Positions 37,546 through 47,222 of a stretch of 64,000 nt of DNA are shown in pieces (positions within the stretch are counted from its first letter, which is position 1; each line of letters starts with the position of its first letter). This stretch comes from Terriglobia bacterium. Its GTDB lineage: Bacteria; Acidobacteriota; Terriglobia; Terriglobales; Acidobacteriaceae. The position numbers and the translations under genes are program-made. The stretch covers positions 1 to 64,000 of the forward strand of contig JAIQGL010000027.1 in the NCBI GenBank assembly GCA_020072585.1. The letters run 5' to 3'. Below the pieces are notes generated by a model. That model made no database searches and was not told the origin of the DNA. It saw only the letters and a list, made by a program, of their open reading frames with translations.

Positions 37546-40173
37546 ATGGCAGATGAACAGAATCCACAGCTCCCACTGACGCCGCCTCCGGGTGGAGACG
37601 GGCCTACTGGTCCGGGCGGGGGCAATATACAGTTCGTCAACATTGAAGAGGAGATGCGGCGATCGTATCTCGATTATTCAATGTCAGTGATCATCGGTCG
37701 CGCACTCCCCGACGTGCGTGACGGATTGAAGCCGGTGCACCGGCGCATCCTCTACACAATGCAGAATATGGGACTTCAACCCAATAAGGCGACTCGGAAG
37801 TGCGCCCGCATTGTTGGAGACGTAATGGGTAAGTACCATCCGCATGGCAACCTTGCCGTTTACGATGCTTTAGTGCGTCTAGCGCAAGACTGGAGTCTGC
37901 GCTATCCGTTGGTCTTTGGCCAGGGAAACTTTGGTTCTGTAGATGGCGACCCGCCCGCAGCCGACCGTTACACGGAAGCGAAGCTGTCGCAGGTTTCCAC
38001 TGGATTGCTCGAGGACCTTGACAAGGAAACTGTCGACTTCCGGCCGAATTATGACGAGAGTGAGGTCGAGCCCGATGTTCTGCCTACACGAATTCCTAAC
38101 CTGCTGGTAAATGGTTCTGACGGAATCGCCGTGGGAATGGCGACAAAGATCCCCCCGCATAACCTGACAGAGATTGTGGAAGCGGCAATTATGCTGGTGA
38201 ACAATCCGGCAACAACACTCAAAGAAATTCTGAAGGTAGTGAAAGGTCCGGACTTCCCAACCGGGGCTTATATCTACGGTCGAAGCGGCATTGAAGCGGC
38301 TTATACCAACGGTCGCGGGCGTTTTATGATGCGTGCCAAGGCCAAGACGGAAGACATGGCGCAAGGCCGCAAAGCGATTATTGTTACGGAAATTCCGTAC
38401 CAAGTGAACAAAGCCACCCTGATTAAGCGCATTGCTGAATTAGTAAACGACAAAGTGATCGATGATATTTCAGACGTGCGCGATGAGTCCGATCGCGATG
38501 GCATGCGCATTGTTGTGGAGTTGAAGCGCGGAGCGGAAGAACAGATCATCCTTAACCAGCTATATAAGCATACCGACATGCAGATGGGCTTCAGCATGAT
38601 TCTGCTGGCGGTAGTGAACGGCCAGCCGAAAGAGATGGGTCTGGTGCAGGCGATCCAGCACTTCATCGATCACCGCGTGGACGTAGTGCGCCGGCGCACC
38701 GTCTACCTGCTGGAGAAGGCCCGCGAGCGCGAACATATTTTGGAAGGCTACAAGATCGCGCTGGATAACCTGGACGCGATCATTAAGATTATCCGCGGAT
38801 CAGGCTCGCGCGCGGAAGCAAAAGAAAACCTGCTGGCCGCGAAATACAAGATCGTGGACAAGCAGATCCAGGCGAAGGTGGGCGGAGCGGAAGGCCGGCT
38901 CACACCCCGCCAGGCCGACGCGATCCTGGAACTGCAACTGTATCGTCTGACACGGCTTTCAACGGATGAAATTCTGAAAGAGCTGGAAGAGATTCGGCTG
39001 AAGATCGCGGAGTTGGAATCCATTCTGGCCTCTGATAAGAAGTTGCGCGGCGTGATTGTGAAAGAGCTGCAAGAGGTGAAAGAGGAGTTCGGCGACAAGC
39101 GCCGCACCGAGATCACCGACGAATCCACAGAGATCACGCTGGAAGACCTGATTGCCGATGAGCAGGTGATTGTGACCGTGTCCCACAGCGGATACCTGAA
39201 GCGCACGCCGCAATCCATCTACCGGCAGCAGCGGCGCGGCGGTACCGGCCGCACCGGCATGAAGACGCGCGAAGAAGATTTTGTGGAATATCTCTTCAGC
39301 GCTTCCACCCACTCGTATCTGCTGGTGTTTACGAACACGGGGCGAGTTTACTGGCTGAAAGTGTATGAAGTGCCCGACGTGGGCGCAGCGGGGAAGGGTA
39401 AGCACATCGGCAACCTGGTGGCCTTGCAGCCGGGTGAAACGGTGCGTACGCTGCTGGAAGTCCGCAACCTGGAAGAAGAGAACCGCTATATCTTCTTTGC
39501 CACGCGCAAAGGCACGGTAAAGAAGACTCCGGTGAAGGACTTCTCCAACGTGATGTCGCGCGGCATCATTGCCATCGGTATCGACAAAGATGATGAGCTG
39601 GTGGCGGTGCGGTTGACTGACGGCAACCAGATTGTCTTCCTGGCGTCACATGAAGGCCAGGCGATCCGCTTCGACGAAGAAGATGTGCGCTCGATGGGGC
39701 GGCCGGCGTACGGCGTACGTGGCATGGACCTGGACAAGAACGACTACATTGTTGGCGTAGCCGTAACTCCGAAAGATGGCAAAAAGACCAACGGCAAGGA
39801 CAAAGACGGCAAAGCAACGGAAGAGACTCTTCCGAGCCTGATCCTGAGCGTAACCGAGCAAGGCTATGGCAAACGTACCCCGGTGGAGGAGTACCGGTTG
39901 CAGACACGCGGGGGCAAGGGCGTGATCAACGTGAAGACCACGGCGCGGAACGGCAATGTCGTCGGCATCATGCTGGTGGACGAATCTTCTGAAGCCATGC
40001 TGATCAGCCAGTTCGGCAAGATCATCCGCATAGACACCAAGACGATCCGTGAAGCCGGACGCTCAACCCAGGGTGTGCGGTTGCTGCATCTGGAAGAGGG
40101 CGATCGAGTGGCGTCAGCGGTGGTCTTGCAGGAAAAAGAATCTGAAGAACAGAACGGGACACTGTTGCAGTAG
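37546..40173 (+). CDS. gyrA: DNA gyrase subunit A
   Basis: The DNA-cleaving subunit of gyrase, 875 residues. A Pro/Gly-rich N-terminal extension of about 27 residues precedes the canonical start [20 protein letters not shown]. Catalytic Tyr142 is in ADRYTE. The quinolone region reads [19 protein letters not shown]: Asn102-Leu103 stand where E. coli has Asp82-Ser83. The C-terminal domain keeps a GyrA-box QRRGGTG and a second box-like QTRGGKG, so it should wrap DNA as gyrase rather than act as topoisomerase IV. ATG follows a GAGAG ribosome site. Confidence 0.97.
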   Translation: MADEQNPQLPLTPPPGGDGPTGPGGGNIQFVNIEEEMRRSYLDYSMSVIIGRALPDVRDGLKPVHRRILYTMQNMGLQPNKATRKCARIVGDVMGKYHPHGNLAVYDALVRLAQDWSLRYPLVFGQGNFGSVDGDPPAADRYTEAKLSQVSTGLLEDLDKETVDFRPNYDESEVEPDVLPTRIPNLLVNGSDGIAVGMATKIPPHNLTEIVEAAIMLVNNPATTLKEILKVVKGPDFPTGAYIYGRSGIEAAYTNGRGRFMMRAKAKTEDMAQGRKAIIVTEIPYQVNKATLIKRIAELVNDKVIDDISDVRDESDRDGMRIVVELKRGAEEQIILNQLYKHTDMQMGFSMILLAVVNGQPKEMGLVQAIQHFIDHRVDVVRRRTVYLLEKAREREHILEGYKIALDNLDAIIKIIRGSGSRAEAKENLLAAKYKIVDKQIQAKVGGAEGRLTPRQADAILELQLYRLTRLSTDEILKELEEIRLKIAELESILASDKKLRGVIVKELQEVKEEFGDKRRTEITDESTEITLEDLIADEQVIVTVSHSGYLKRTPQSIYRQQRRGGTGRTGMKTREEDFVEYLFSASTHSYLLVFTNTGRVYWLKVYEVPDVGAAGKGKHIGNLVALQPGETVRTLLEVRNLEEENRYIFFATRKGTVKKTPVKDFSNVMSRGIIAIGIDKDDELVAVRLTDGNQIVFLASHEGQAIRFDEEDVRSMGRPAYGVRGMDLDKNDYIVGVAVTPKDGKKTNGKDKDGKATEETLPSLILSVTEQGYGKRTPVEEYRLQTRGGKGVINVKTTARNGNVVGIMLVDESSEAMLISQFGKIIRIDTKTIREAGRSTQGVRLLHLEEGDRVASAVVLQEKESEEQNGTLLQ

Positions 40174-40200
40174 TTGCTTGACCGATAAGTCGGTCGCAAG
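40174..40200. terminator. Hairpin between gyrA and the convergent hydrolase
   Basis: GACCGA/TCGGTC (6-bp stem, TAAG loop) with outer CTT/AAG pairing directly after the gyrA stop. No T-run, so a weak or factor-dependent terminator at best. Confidence 0.35.
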
Positions 40201-40206
40201 GTCCAA

Positions 40207-41109
40207 TTAGTTCTGCGCGTGGATAAACGCAAAAGTTGCCTGAATGATCTCGCGCGACCGGGCATCATTATCAGCAATATCGAAACCGTGGTGTCCAGAC
40301 GGATGATTCGCCACGTTTATGGATAAGTTTTTCGATAGCGCCTGCTGGATGAAGCGGTCGACAATATCATTCTGGCCAGGGTAATCAAGACCCGCACGCG
40401 CTACAAAAATGGGTGGCATTCGTTCTTTCGCTATGGTCAGGTAGTGGAAGGGAGAGAAATTCTGCAGAGTCTCATCAGAAACCGTGGCCGGTATTAATTT
40501 ACGAATTGACGGCGGATCCAGGAGAGCATAATACGAAATGATACAGCGGATGTACGGGCTTGACTGGCGCATGGCCAGGGTGAGCAGCGGGCCACCTCCT
40601 GAGAATGCCCACAGGTTGATATGGTCTTTATCGATGCCCAGCGCCACACCATTCTGGCGAATGTAGTGGATCAGGTCCGCCAAATCGCTTTCCGCATCAG
40701 GGAAGCGGTCCAAACCGTATAGCCGGTGATTAAAAGTAACGCCTATAAGGCCCGAGGCGGCTGCCAACTGCCCGTAGGAAACGTACTGCCCCCAATGGGT
40801 CGGTTGCGTGAGCAGGTTAGCGGGCAGCGGGCCGCCATGGATGAAGATAACAGCTGGAAGCAGATGGCCACTTAAACTCTCAGGAGAGTAAAATACTGCC
40901 TCCAACGCAGTAGTTCCGACTTGTTTGTACGCTACCTTCCTGATCCGGGCGTTCTCCATACCGGGCACTGCGTAGACGATCTTTTTGGGAGCATCTGTTT
41001 TGACCCACTCAGGGTCTTGCAGAGCTTGCCGGGATTGTTGTGCGGGACACCGAGCGGACAGGAAGATCCCGGAAAGCAATGTGACTAGAACGATGCATTT
41101 CCTGGTCAC
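40207..41109 (-). CDS. Secreted alpha/beta hydrolase (prolyl-oligopeptidase/dienelactone-like)
   Basis: The GTG at 41109 follows AAGGAGG and starts the signal peptide VTRKCIVLVTLLSGIFLSAR (cleavage near CPAQ). The hydrolase fold has FIHGGPLP (oxyanion HGG), the nucleophile elbow FSGGGP, an acid in RAGLDYPGQND and His in SGHHGFD. The elbow has Ala-Phe-Ser-Gly-Gly instead of Gly-x-Ser-x-Gly. It is likely an esterase or peptidase outside the cytoplasm. 300 residues. Monocistronic, convergent with gyrA. Confidence 0.88.
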   Translation of the reverse strand: MTRKCIVLVTLLSGIFLSARCPAQQSRQALQDPEWVKTDAPKKIVYAVPGMENARIRKVAYKQVGTTALEAVFYSPESLSGHLLPAVIFIHGGPLPANLLTQPTHWGQYVSYGQLAAASGLIGVTFNHRLYGLDRFPDAESDLADLIHYIRQNGVALGIDKDHINLWAFSGGGPLLTLAMRQSSPYIRCIISYYALLDPPSIRKLIPATVSDETLQNFSPFHYLTIAKERMPPIFVARAGLDYPGQNDIVDRFIQQALSKNLSINVANHPSGHHGFDIADNDARSREIIQATFAFIHAQN

Positions 41110-41250
41110 AGCTATGCCTCCTTCAATAACTGCACAAATTTTTCTAAAGCCTTTCTGTGTCGTAAGCCAATGGTGGATAACCAGATGAGTCGCCAGCATC
41201 TATAGGTTTACCGAGGCAGCCGGGTCTTGGAATGCGGGCGAGGATCAATG

Positions 41251-41718
41251 CTATTTCTTCTTCGCGCGTTTGCTTACCGGTTTTGGCCTGGGTGGCTTGA
41301 ATGCCTTGACCTGTGAACGCAAGACCAGTGCTTTGCCCGCGTATTCACGCGTCCTGAAATAGCCTCTTCTGACCAGATCGGCGATGGCCTGCCGGGTGAT
41401 TCCACGAATCTCCGCGGCTTCAACCTGAGAAATCCAGATGGCAGGATCAGGGCCTTTCTTTTTGGGCTTGCCTTTTTTCTCTGGGAAGCTTTCCCGGTTG
41501 ACGTACATGGAGGCCGGCCCGCGAGGGCGGCGCTTGAAGCTCATGACCTCAGATTTTTGAAGATAGACTTTTCCTGCAAAGACAGTTGTTCCCAGCCGTT
41601 TGCGCCGCACCAGCTCCCAGATTGCCTGCCGGGACACACCACGGAGACGGGCAGCCTCGCTTTTGAGGATCCACTCATTGGAATTAAAGGTTCGCGGTTT
41701 CTGAGCATCTGTGGTCAT
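41251..41718 (-). CDS. Protein with two duplicated excisionase/MerR-type HTH units
   Basis: Two copies of one unit of about 50 residues: EWILKSEAARLRGVSRQAIW (about 15-34) and IWISQVEAAEIRGITRQAIA (about 95-114), each followed by LVRR, a wing (FAGKVYLQKSEV or YAGKALVLRSQV) and a basic end. Each resembles the HTH_17 excisionase fold. A Lys/Pro-rich linker joins them and the C-terminus is basic (RPKPVSKRAKKK). It probably binds two half-sites as one chain. The ATG at 41718 is chosen; longer readings need a TTG and lose homology. No phage or integrase genes are near. Confidence 0.8.
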   Translation of the reverse strand: MTTDAQKPRTFNSNEWILKSEAARLRGVSRQAIWELVRRKRLGTTVFAGKVYLQKSEVMSFKRRPRGPASMYVNRESFPEKKGKPKKKGPDPAIWISQVEAAEIRGITRQAIADLVRRGYFRTREYAGKALVLRSQVKAFKPPRPKPVSKRAKKK

Positions 41719-42837
41719 TGTTTTTAAAAGGTCCCCGCTAAAAGCTTGCTCCAGCAGGTAAGAGGATAAACCAAAAGGTACAGGCGTATGTATGAGAAAT
41801 CGCGAACCAGTGGACACATCGCCCGAGTCATTTGCAACCCTCGCACTACATGCCGACAATGCATCATTTCAACTGCGTGTGCTGTCAATTGTCCCTGGCT
41901 TGTACTAAAAACATGTACCTCTGTTAAGCAGAGGGTCGCAGAGAGCAGTGACCGGTGCTGGTGAACTAGTTCTTGCGTGACGCGTGAGGAAACTGGCGTT
42001 AAGATTGGCGATTAGAGGAGCGGCTGACGCCGGATCCGGATCGTTCGACTCCCGGTTGCACCGGTCGCTCACGATGACAAGCGGCGGCGTGCCGGTTTTG
42101 CGGCACGCGAAGATGATTATGCGCGGCTGACGCCGGGTCTGGATCGTTCGAGCTCCCGGTTGTACCGGTCGCTCACGATGACAAGTGGTGGCGTGCCGGT
42201 TTTGCGGCACGCGAAGATGTAATGGCGCAACGGGAGACCGTTGCGTTTGCTGTTTATGGACTGCAACCCTCTGCCGATGACTTTCAGCCGAAGTGCAAAT
42301 GGGGATCAGTTGGGGATGTTTTAGATAAAGCTTGTGTTTGCAACCTGGGTATCTGGGGATCGATGGGGAGGAATCGCGTAAGTCTTTTAGAAATGGGGAT
42401 CAAGGGAGGGGGAGAGGGTATCAGAAATTGCCAGAATTGCCATGATTGCCGAAATCGCCGAAATTGGAACCCTGGGGCACAGGGGGTACAAGACGATTGT
42501 CATAATCGCCGGAAGTGCCAAAGTTGAAAGGCAAAGTTTGACTGGGTCGCACGGCATCCACGGCAAGCCGGGACGAGCGCCGGGCAGGTTGCACGTGATC
42601 AGGGACCGGAAACGGTTGGCGCCAAAAAGATAAAATCGCAGGGCGAAGGCGCCTGCATTTCCACGATTTATTTTTGATGAAGCTCCGCATTTATTTTGAT
42701 GAACGAGCGTCGGTGCACCTCTGGATGGAGCAGTAAACGGCATATCGCTGAAATCTGTTGCTATGAAAAGGTGTTCCGGTTAACAATGCTGTTCCACCCC
42801 CCCAAAATAAAGCCCCCTTAGAAGGGAAGGTAGATTG
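41719..42837. other. Gene-free, repeat-rich interval
   Basis: About 1.1 kb with no convincing gene. It holds a 103-base tandem duplication (42020-42220) and a stretch of short imperfect repeats of the kind ATTGCCGAAATCGCC (about 42421-42470). Open frames here are low-complexity readings of these repeats and lack ribosome sites. The DUF2167 gene promoter must lie near the right edge. Confidence 0.6.
42020..42220. repeat. Tandem 103-bp duplication with an internal hairpin
   Basis: Two copies (42020-42122 and 42123-42220) share GCGGCTGACGCCGG, GGATCGTTCGA, ACCGGTCGCTCACGATGACA and the perfect hairpin GCGTGCCG-gttttg-CGGCACGC. They differ by a few substitutions. A distinct family from the one near ruvA and gyrB. 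Confidence 0.85.
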
Positions 42838-43806
42838 ATGAACAGCAAGACCCGCAAAGTAGTCCACTTTTTTATGGCTTCACGCCTGGGCAGAGGGTTA
42901 GTCCTGACAGCGATGGTGCTGCTAGGTATGGGCGTTACCACCAGCATGGCAGCACGCGGATGGGCGCAGGAGCCGGAGCAGACGGACGCAAAGCCGGAGC
43001 AACCCAAGATCAAGATCGACTGGCAGATAGGGCCAACTACAGGAAAGTTGGGAGACATTGCCGACATTCAAATTCCGGAAGGCTATCGTTTTGCCGACAA
43101 AGTTGGCACACAAAAGCTGCTGCAACTGACCCACAACCTGACCAGCGGGCACGAACTGGGTGCGATTGTGGCTAATGATGCCGACTGGTTCATGATCTTT
43201 GAGTTCGAAGACAGCGGATATATAAAGGACGACGAAGGCGACAAGCTGGATGCGGACGCAATCCTGAAAAGCATTACGGACGGCACGGAACACGCAAATA
43301 GCGAGCGCGCGAAGCGCGGGTGGAGACCTATCCATGTGAAAGGCTGGCAGCGGCCACCGTTCTACGATCCGCAGACGCATAACCTCACCTGGGCGAGCCT
43401 GTTAAAAAGCGATGGTCCGGTGGACGACACAGCGGTAAACCATTCCGTGAGAATTCTGGGACGCCGCGGAACCATGAACGTGGACCTGGTAGCATCGCCC
43501 ACGGAATACGCGGGCCTTCCGGAAAAGTTCAACGCTTTGATGGCCGGGTTCCACTACACCGAGGGCAACCGCTATAGCGACTTTGCCAAGGGTGACAAGG
43601 TGGCTGAATACGGATTGACGGCGCTGATTGTGGGCGGCGGCGCAGCAGTAGCTCTCAAGACCGGACTGCTAGCCAAGCTATGGAAATTTATCATCATGGG
43701 CCTGGTGGCGGCCGGCGCGGCGATCAAGAAAGCGTTCAAAGCGATTTTTGGCAAAGAAGAAAAGATTGAGGACCCGAACCCGCAAGCGATGTCCCAGGGG
43801 CAATGA
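42838..43806 (+). CDS. DUF2167 family membrane protein
   Basis: The 323-residue protein has a signal helix (SRLGRGLVLTAMVLLGMGVT), a periplasmic domain with the DUF2167 features DWQIGPTTGKLGDIADIQIP, ANDADWFMIFEFEDSGYIKD and YTEGNRYSDFAKGDKVAEYG, and a C-terminal membrane pair (LTALIVGGGAAVALKTGLLA, IIMGLVAAGAAIKKAFKAIF). The function of DUF2167 is unknown. It overlaps the next gene by 4 bases (ATGA), so the two are translationally coupled. Confidence 0.9.
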   Translation: MNSKTRKVVHFFMASRLGRGLVLTAMVLLGMGVTTSMAARGWAQEPEQTDAKPEQPKIKIDWQIGPTTGKLGDIADIQIPEGYRFADKVGTQKLLQLTHNLTSGHELGAIVANDADWFMIFEFEDSGYIKDDEGDKLDADAILKSITDGTEHANSERAKRGWRPIHVKGWQRPPFYDPQTHNLTWASLLKSDGPVDDTAVNHSVRILGRRGTMNVDLVASPTEYAGLPEKFNALMAGFHYTEGNRYSDFAKGDKVAEYGLTALIVGGGAAVALKTGLLAKLWKFIIMGLVAAGAAIKKAFKAIFGKEEKIEDPNPQAMSQGQ

Positions 43807-44912
43807 GAGAGCTGGCAACACTTCTTGCGATTGTTCTACTGGTCTATCTTTTTCAGTGCCTGTGCTGGGCCCCTACTGGTGCTCAGGTGTTTTCACTGGA
43901 GCTTTCCGGCAAAAAAGTCCGGAAGAAGCGCGGGTTCCCGTGGAGAGCACTAAAGCTTACGGGGTATTGGGCCAATCCGCTACCGCCGCTGCAACCGCTG
44001 CTGGTGGTGGATTGGCCCCAGCTTCAACTGGAACCGGAAATGGTGCGGGTGATGCAAACGGACGCGGAGCCCGTGCAAATGCCGTGGGAGCAGCTTAAGG
44101 TGACGCGGTCCGGCGCAAAGCTGCTATGTAATGGCTTGATGGTATTGCAGGGAGGCGCAGACCAGCTAGAGTGGCACCAGGAGTTTCTGGAAAAGCTGAA
44201 ACGCGCCAAGATGAAAGATCGAAAGAAGCTCATTGAATCATGGCTCTGCAAGGCCATGGATCCAGGGGCCGTTGCAGAGCGGCTGACCCTGTTTGGCCAC
44301 AAGTCCAGATGGCTGGACATTGCGGTAAACCTGCAATTCTTTCTGCTGTTCGTAATTGTGCCCATGGCGTTCTCCCGCTTTGGCAGCAGAGCACTTTGGC
44401 CAATGCTGGCTGCGGTGATAACGACCTCGATTTTTATTACGTGGCAGTTGTGGCGCTTGCACAAGGCTTTTTTTCCTGGCGATGGCGATGGACGGTTCAA
44501 GTCAGTATTCAGTTCGGCGCTCTCGCCCATCTATGCCATACGCGCAGGGGACGCGCTTGGCCGCGACCTGCTGGCCGGCTTTCATCCTGTAGCAGTGGCG
44601 GGCATTGTGTGTTCAAAGCCGGATTTTGAAGCCTTTGCCGGAGAACATCTCCGGGCAAATAAGTTCAGCCTGGCAGGCACAAACTGGTATGGGGACCAGT
44701 TCGAGCGTGCTCTGGGCAATATGTTGGAAAAGAGTGGCGTGGATGCCAAACGGCTGTTGGCAGCGCCGGAACAGGACAGCAACTGCGTGCTTTATTGTCC
44801 GCGGTGCCGGGCGCAGTACACGAAGGCCCGTGAGGATTGTGCCGACTGCGGTTACGGAGAGCTGCTCGGGTTTGAAGGACAGGTGGCAGCGGAAAAGCCG
44901 ATGGTGCAGTGA
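43803..44912 (+). CDS. Membrane protein with C-terminal zinc ribbon, partner of DUF2167
   Basis: A 369-residue protein starting with a helix (MRELATLLAIVLLVYLFQCL) and having two more membrane segments (about 177-215). The C-terminus YCPRCRAQYTKAREDC plus ADCGYGELLGF carries four cysteines in CxxC pairs, as in a zinc ribbon. I recognise no family for the middle part. Coupling to the DUF2167 gene suggests the two products act together in the envelope. Confidence 0.75.
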   Translation: MRELATLLAIVLLVYLFQCLCWAPTGAQVFSLELSGKKVRKKRGFPWRALKLTGYWANPLPPLQPLLVVDWPQLQLEPEMVRVMQTDAEPVQMPWEQLKVTRSGAKLLCNGLMVLQGGADQLEWHQEFLEKLKRAKMKDRKKLIESWLCKAMDPGAVAERLTLFGHKSRWLDIAVNLQFFLLFVIVPMAFSRFGSRALWPMLAAVITTSIFITWQLWRLHKAFFPGDGDGRFKSVFSSALSPIYAIRAGDALGRDLLAGFHPVAVAGIVCSKPDFEAFAGEHLRANKFSLAGTNWYGDQFERALGNMLEKSGVDAKRLLAAPEQDSNCVLYCPRCRAQYTKAREDCADCGYGELLGFEGQVAAEKPMVQ

Positions 44913-45029
44913 GAGAGAACCGGGAGGCCTGCAGATTGGGCACATTTTTTTGCCTCCTTCAGCCATTTTGTTTAATCTTATATACCTCTCGCGGGACGCC
45001 TGAATTTCGCACAAACGAAAGGTGGAGAG

Positions 45030-46028
45030 ATGAACATTTATCAGAACATTACACAGACCATCGGGCGGACGCCTCTGGTCCAACTCAACAAGCTCACCCA
45101 AGGCGCCAAAGCGACGGTGGTGGTTAAACTGGAAGGGTTTAACCCCTGCCACAGCGTGAAAGACCGCATTGGTGTAAGCATGATCAATGAGGCCGAAAAA
45201 GCGGGCCGCATACAGCCGGGCAAAACCGTGCTGATTGAGCCAACCAGTGGAAACACTGGGATTGGACTGGCATTTGCCGCAGCGGCCAAAGGCTACCGGC
45301 TCATCCTGATCATGCCGGATACGATGAGCCAGGAACGCAGAGTGGTACTGCTGGCTCTGGGCGCGGAGATTATTCTTACGCCCGGGCCGAAGGGCATGAA
45401 GGGCGCCATCGCTAAAGCTAATGCGCTGCTGAAAGACACTCCCGATGGCGTCATCTTGCAGCAGTTCGCCAACCCGGCAAATCCCAAGATCCACCGGGAG
45501 ACGACTGGGCCGGAAATCTGGAATGACACGGACGGCAAGATTGACATTTTTGTCTCCGGCGTAGGCACAGGCGGAACGCTGACGGGTGTGGGCGAATTTA
45601 TCAAGGCTAAGAAACCGGAGCTCAAGATAATAGCGGTGGAGCCCGTGGATTCTCCCGTGCTCTCCGGAGGCAAACCGGGGCCGCACAAGATCCAGGGAAT
45701 TGGAGGCGGATTTGTACCCGATGTGCTGCGCACTGATCTCATCGATGAGGTTATGACGGCAACTCTGGATGAATCACTGGACATTGCACGCCGGATGGCG
45801 AAAGAAGAAGGCATTTTTATTGGCATTTCCGGCGGCGCAGCGGTAGCGCAGGCACTGAAGGTTGCCAATCGTGAAGAAAACGCCGGCAAGCTGATTGTGG
45901 TGGTGATACCGGACTTCGGCGAGCGCTACCTGAGCACAGTGCTGTTCCAGAGCTTGAAGGATGAAGCCGCCAACCTGCCAACCGTGGACGCGGATGTGGA
46001 TACGTACTTCATGATGAAGACGGCATAA
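45030..46028 (+). CDS. cysK: Cysteine synthase A (O-acetylserine sulfhydrylase)
   Basis: PLP-dependent condensation of O-acetyl-L-serine with sulfide to cysteine. The PLP lysine is Lys44 in [10 protein letters not shown] (the family usually has NPxxSVKDR), the phosphate and substrate loops are [10 protein letters not shown] and [10 protein letters not shown], and the C-terminus is [17 protein letters not shown]. The length of 332 includes about 20 residues past that motif. ATG follows GGTGGAGAG. Monocistronic with its own terminator. Confidence 0.95.
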   Translation: MNIYQNITQTIGRTPLVQLNKLTQGAKATVVVKLEGFNPCHSVKDRIGVSMINEAEKAGRIQPGKTVLIEPTSGNTGIGLAFAAAAKGYRLILIMPDTMSQERRVVLLALGAEIILTPGPKGMKGAIAKANALLKDTPDGVILQQFANPANPKIHRETTGPEIWNDTDGKIDIFVSGVGTGGTLTGVGEFIKAKKPELKIIAVEPVDSPVLSGGKPGPHKIQGIGGGFVPDVLRTDLIDEVMTATLDESLDIARRMAKEEGIFIGISGGAAVAQALKVANREENAGKLIVVVIPDFGERYLSTVLFQSLKDEAANLPTVDADVDTYFMMKTA

Positions 46029-46055
46029 GCACCTGCGCCGTTTGTGCGAGAGGAT

Positions 46056-46098
46056 GAAAGCGAGGGGAAATTGAAAAGCTCCCTCGCTTTCTGTTTTT
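46056..46098 (+). terminator. Intrinsic terminator of cysK
   Basis: GAAAGCGAGGG and CCCTCGCTTTC form an 11-bp stem with a 14-base loop, followed by TGTTTTT, 27 bases after the cysK stop. Confidence 0.9.
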
Positions 46099-46221
46099 GA
46101 TCTCGCTTACCGTTTATTCGGCGGCCAGCAAAAGGATTTTTTTTGACAAGTGCGGTTGACCACCAGATTCATTGCAGGGCTTGGTACTAAATTCGAGTTA
46201 ATATGAGCTTAACAACGTGAT

Positions 46222-46887
46222 ATGGATTTAACCATGGGGAACCGTCCTTTACATTTCGTCACTTTATCAGGCGTGCCTGTCTACGTTTCTGAATTGAAAT
46301 GGCCGTTTCATGCCTCCACCTCAGGCGCTGACTGGCACATACTGCACGGACGCGCTGAGCTGCTGGGCAGTGAAGAAGGGTTGCACGTGGAAGTAGCCGT
46401 GGGCATGACCCAGACCATGAAAGACGCTCTGGGCTCGCTTGACGCGGAAAATGCCGAGGGCCTGGTGGTGAATTCTATCCGTAAAACCATCGACAACGGC
46501 CAGCTCGCCTTCGTGAAATCAGGCAAACTTCAGCCGGTCCATGTGACCAGCCGCTTTTATAGCTTCGTGACAAAGAAAATCCAGTTCCCTACGCAGTCTG
46601 AGCAGGATGTGCTGGAGATGCTGAAGCGCCGGGTCTTCTGGCTGAGTGCGAAGACGGGCAAGGGCGCGCCGATAAGCATAGCGCATCCTTACGATTGCCA
46701 GTACGTGAATTTTTCACGCGAGAAAATGCTGGGGCTGGCGCAGCAGCTTGCCGCACAGGGCTTGTTGACCCTGGAGAGCGAATTCGCCACCGCCACCAGC
46801 ACGCTGCTAAAAGAAGAGCCGGCATTTGTTGCGGCAATGCACAAGGGCGTTGAGGCAGGGATCGCGGCGAATAAAGTGAGCGCGTAG
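46222..46887 (+). CDS. Hypothetical protein (221 aa)
   Basis: A soluble 221-residue protein with no signal peptide. It starts MDLTMGNRPLHFVTLSGVPV or, with weaker support, four codons later. Mixed alpha/beta with FYSFVTKKIQFPTQSEQDVL, then HPYDCQYVNFSREKMLGLAQ. I recognise no domain. It is the first of a short plus-strand group ending in the ABC ATPase. Confidence 0.7.
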   Translation: MDLTMGNRPLHFVTLSGVPVYVSELKWPFHASTSGADWHILHGRAELLGSEEGLHVEVAVGMTQTMKDALGSLDAENAEGLVVNSIRKTIDNGQLAFVKSGKLQPVHVTSRFYSFVTKKIQFPTQSEQDVLEMLKRRVFWLSAKTGKGAPISIAHPYDCQYVNFSREKMLGLAQQLAAQGLLTLESEFATATSTLLKEEPAFVAAMHKGVEAGIAANKVSA

Positions 46888-46900
46888 AGAGCACGAGAGC

Positions 46901-47209
46901 ATGAACTTGATTACAAAGAATCCTATTCCCATTCCACCGCGAACGATCGTGACCGTGGCTTCGAGATCAGATAACCCGTATGCAGATCTGTGGGGAAGAA
47001 AGATTCGGATTGGTTATTACAGCGAGCAGGATGGTCTGGACTGCATCTGGCTTGTCTACCCGAGCGGAGAATATGGCGAAACAACAGACCATGATCATAT
47101 TTACCGCTATTTTGTGATAGAGCAGCTTTCGGATGAATGTGATTTTTATGGAGCTGCCAGAGAACCGCTTGGCGAACTAACTTCAAACTCAGCAAAATCC
47201 GACCGTTAG
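46901..47209 (+). CDS. Hypothetical protein (102 aa)
   Basis: A 102-residue soluble protein containing WGRKIRIGYYSEQDGLDCIW and VYPSGEYGETTDHDHIYRYF, which look like a single beta-rich domain. It starts 13 bases after the previous stop, behind a purine-rich ribosome site (GAGAGCACGAGAG). No family recognised. Probably in one transcript with its neighbours. Confidence 0.7.
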   Translation: MNLITKNPIPIPPRTIVTVASRSDNPYADLWGRKIRIGYYSEQDGLDCIWLVYPSGEYGETTDHDHIYRYFVIEQLSDECDFYGAAREPLGELTSNSAKSDR

Positions 47210-47222
47210 TGGATGAATCATT

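Noticed and set aside
41905-42210. 101-codon minus-strand frame over the 103-bp duplication
   Set aside because: It is the duplicated block read twice (PQNRHATTCHRERPVQPG-like and RKTGTPPLVIVSD in different frames) and has no ribosome site.
44613-45686. 357-codon minus-strand open frame across the zinc-ribbon gene end and cysK
   Set aside because: Antisense to two well-supported genes and the cysK promoter; composition is that of a shadow frame.
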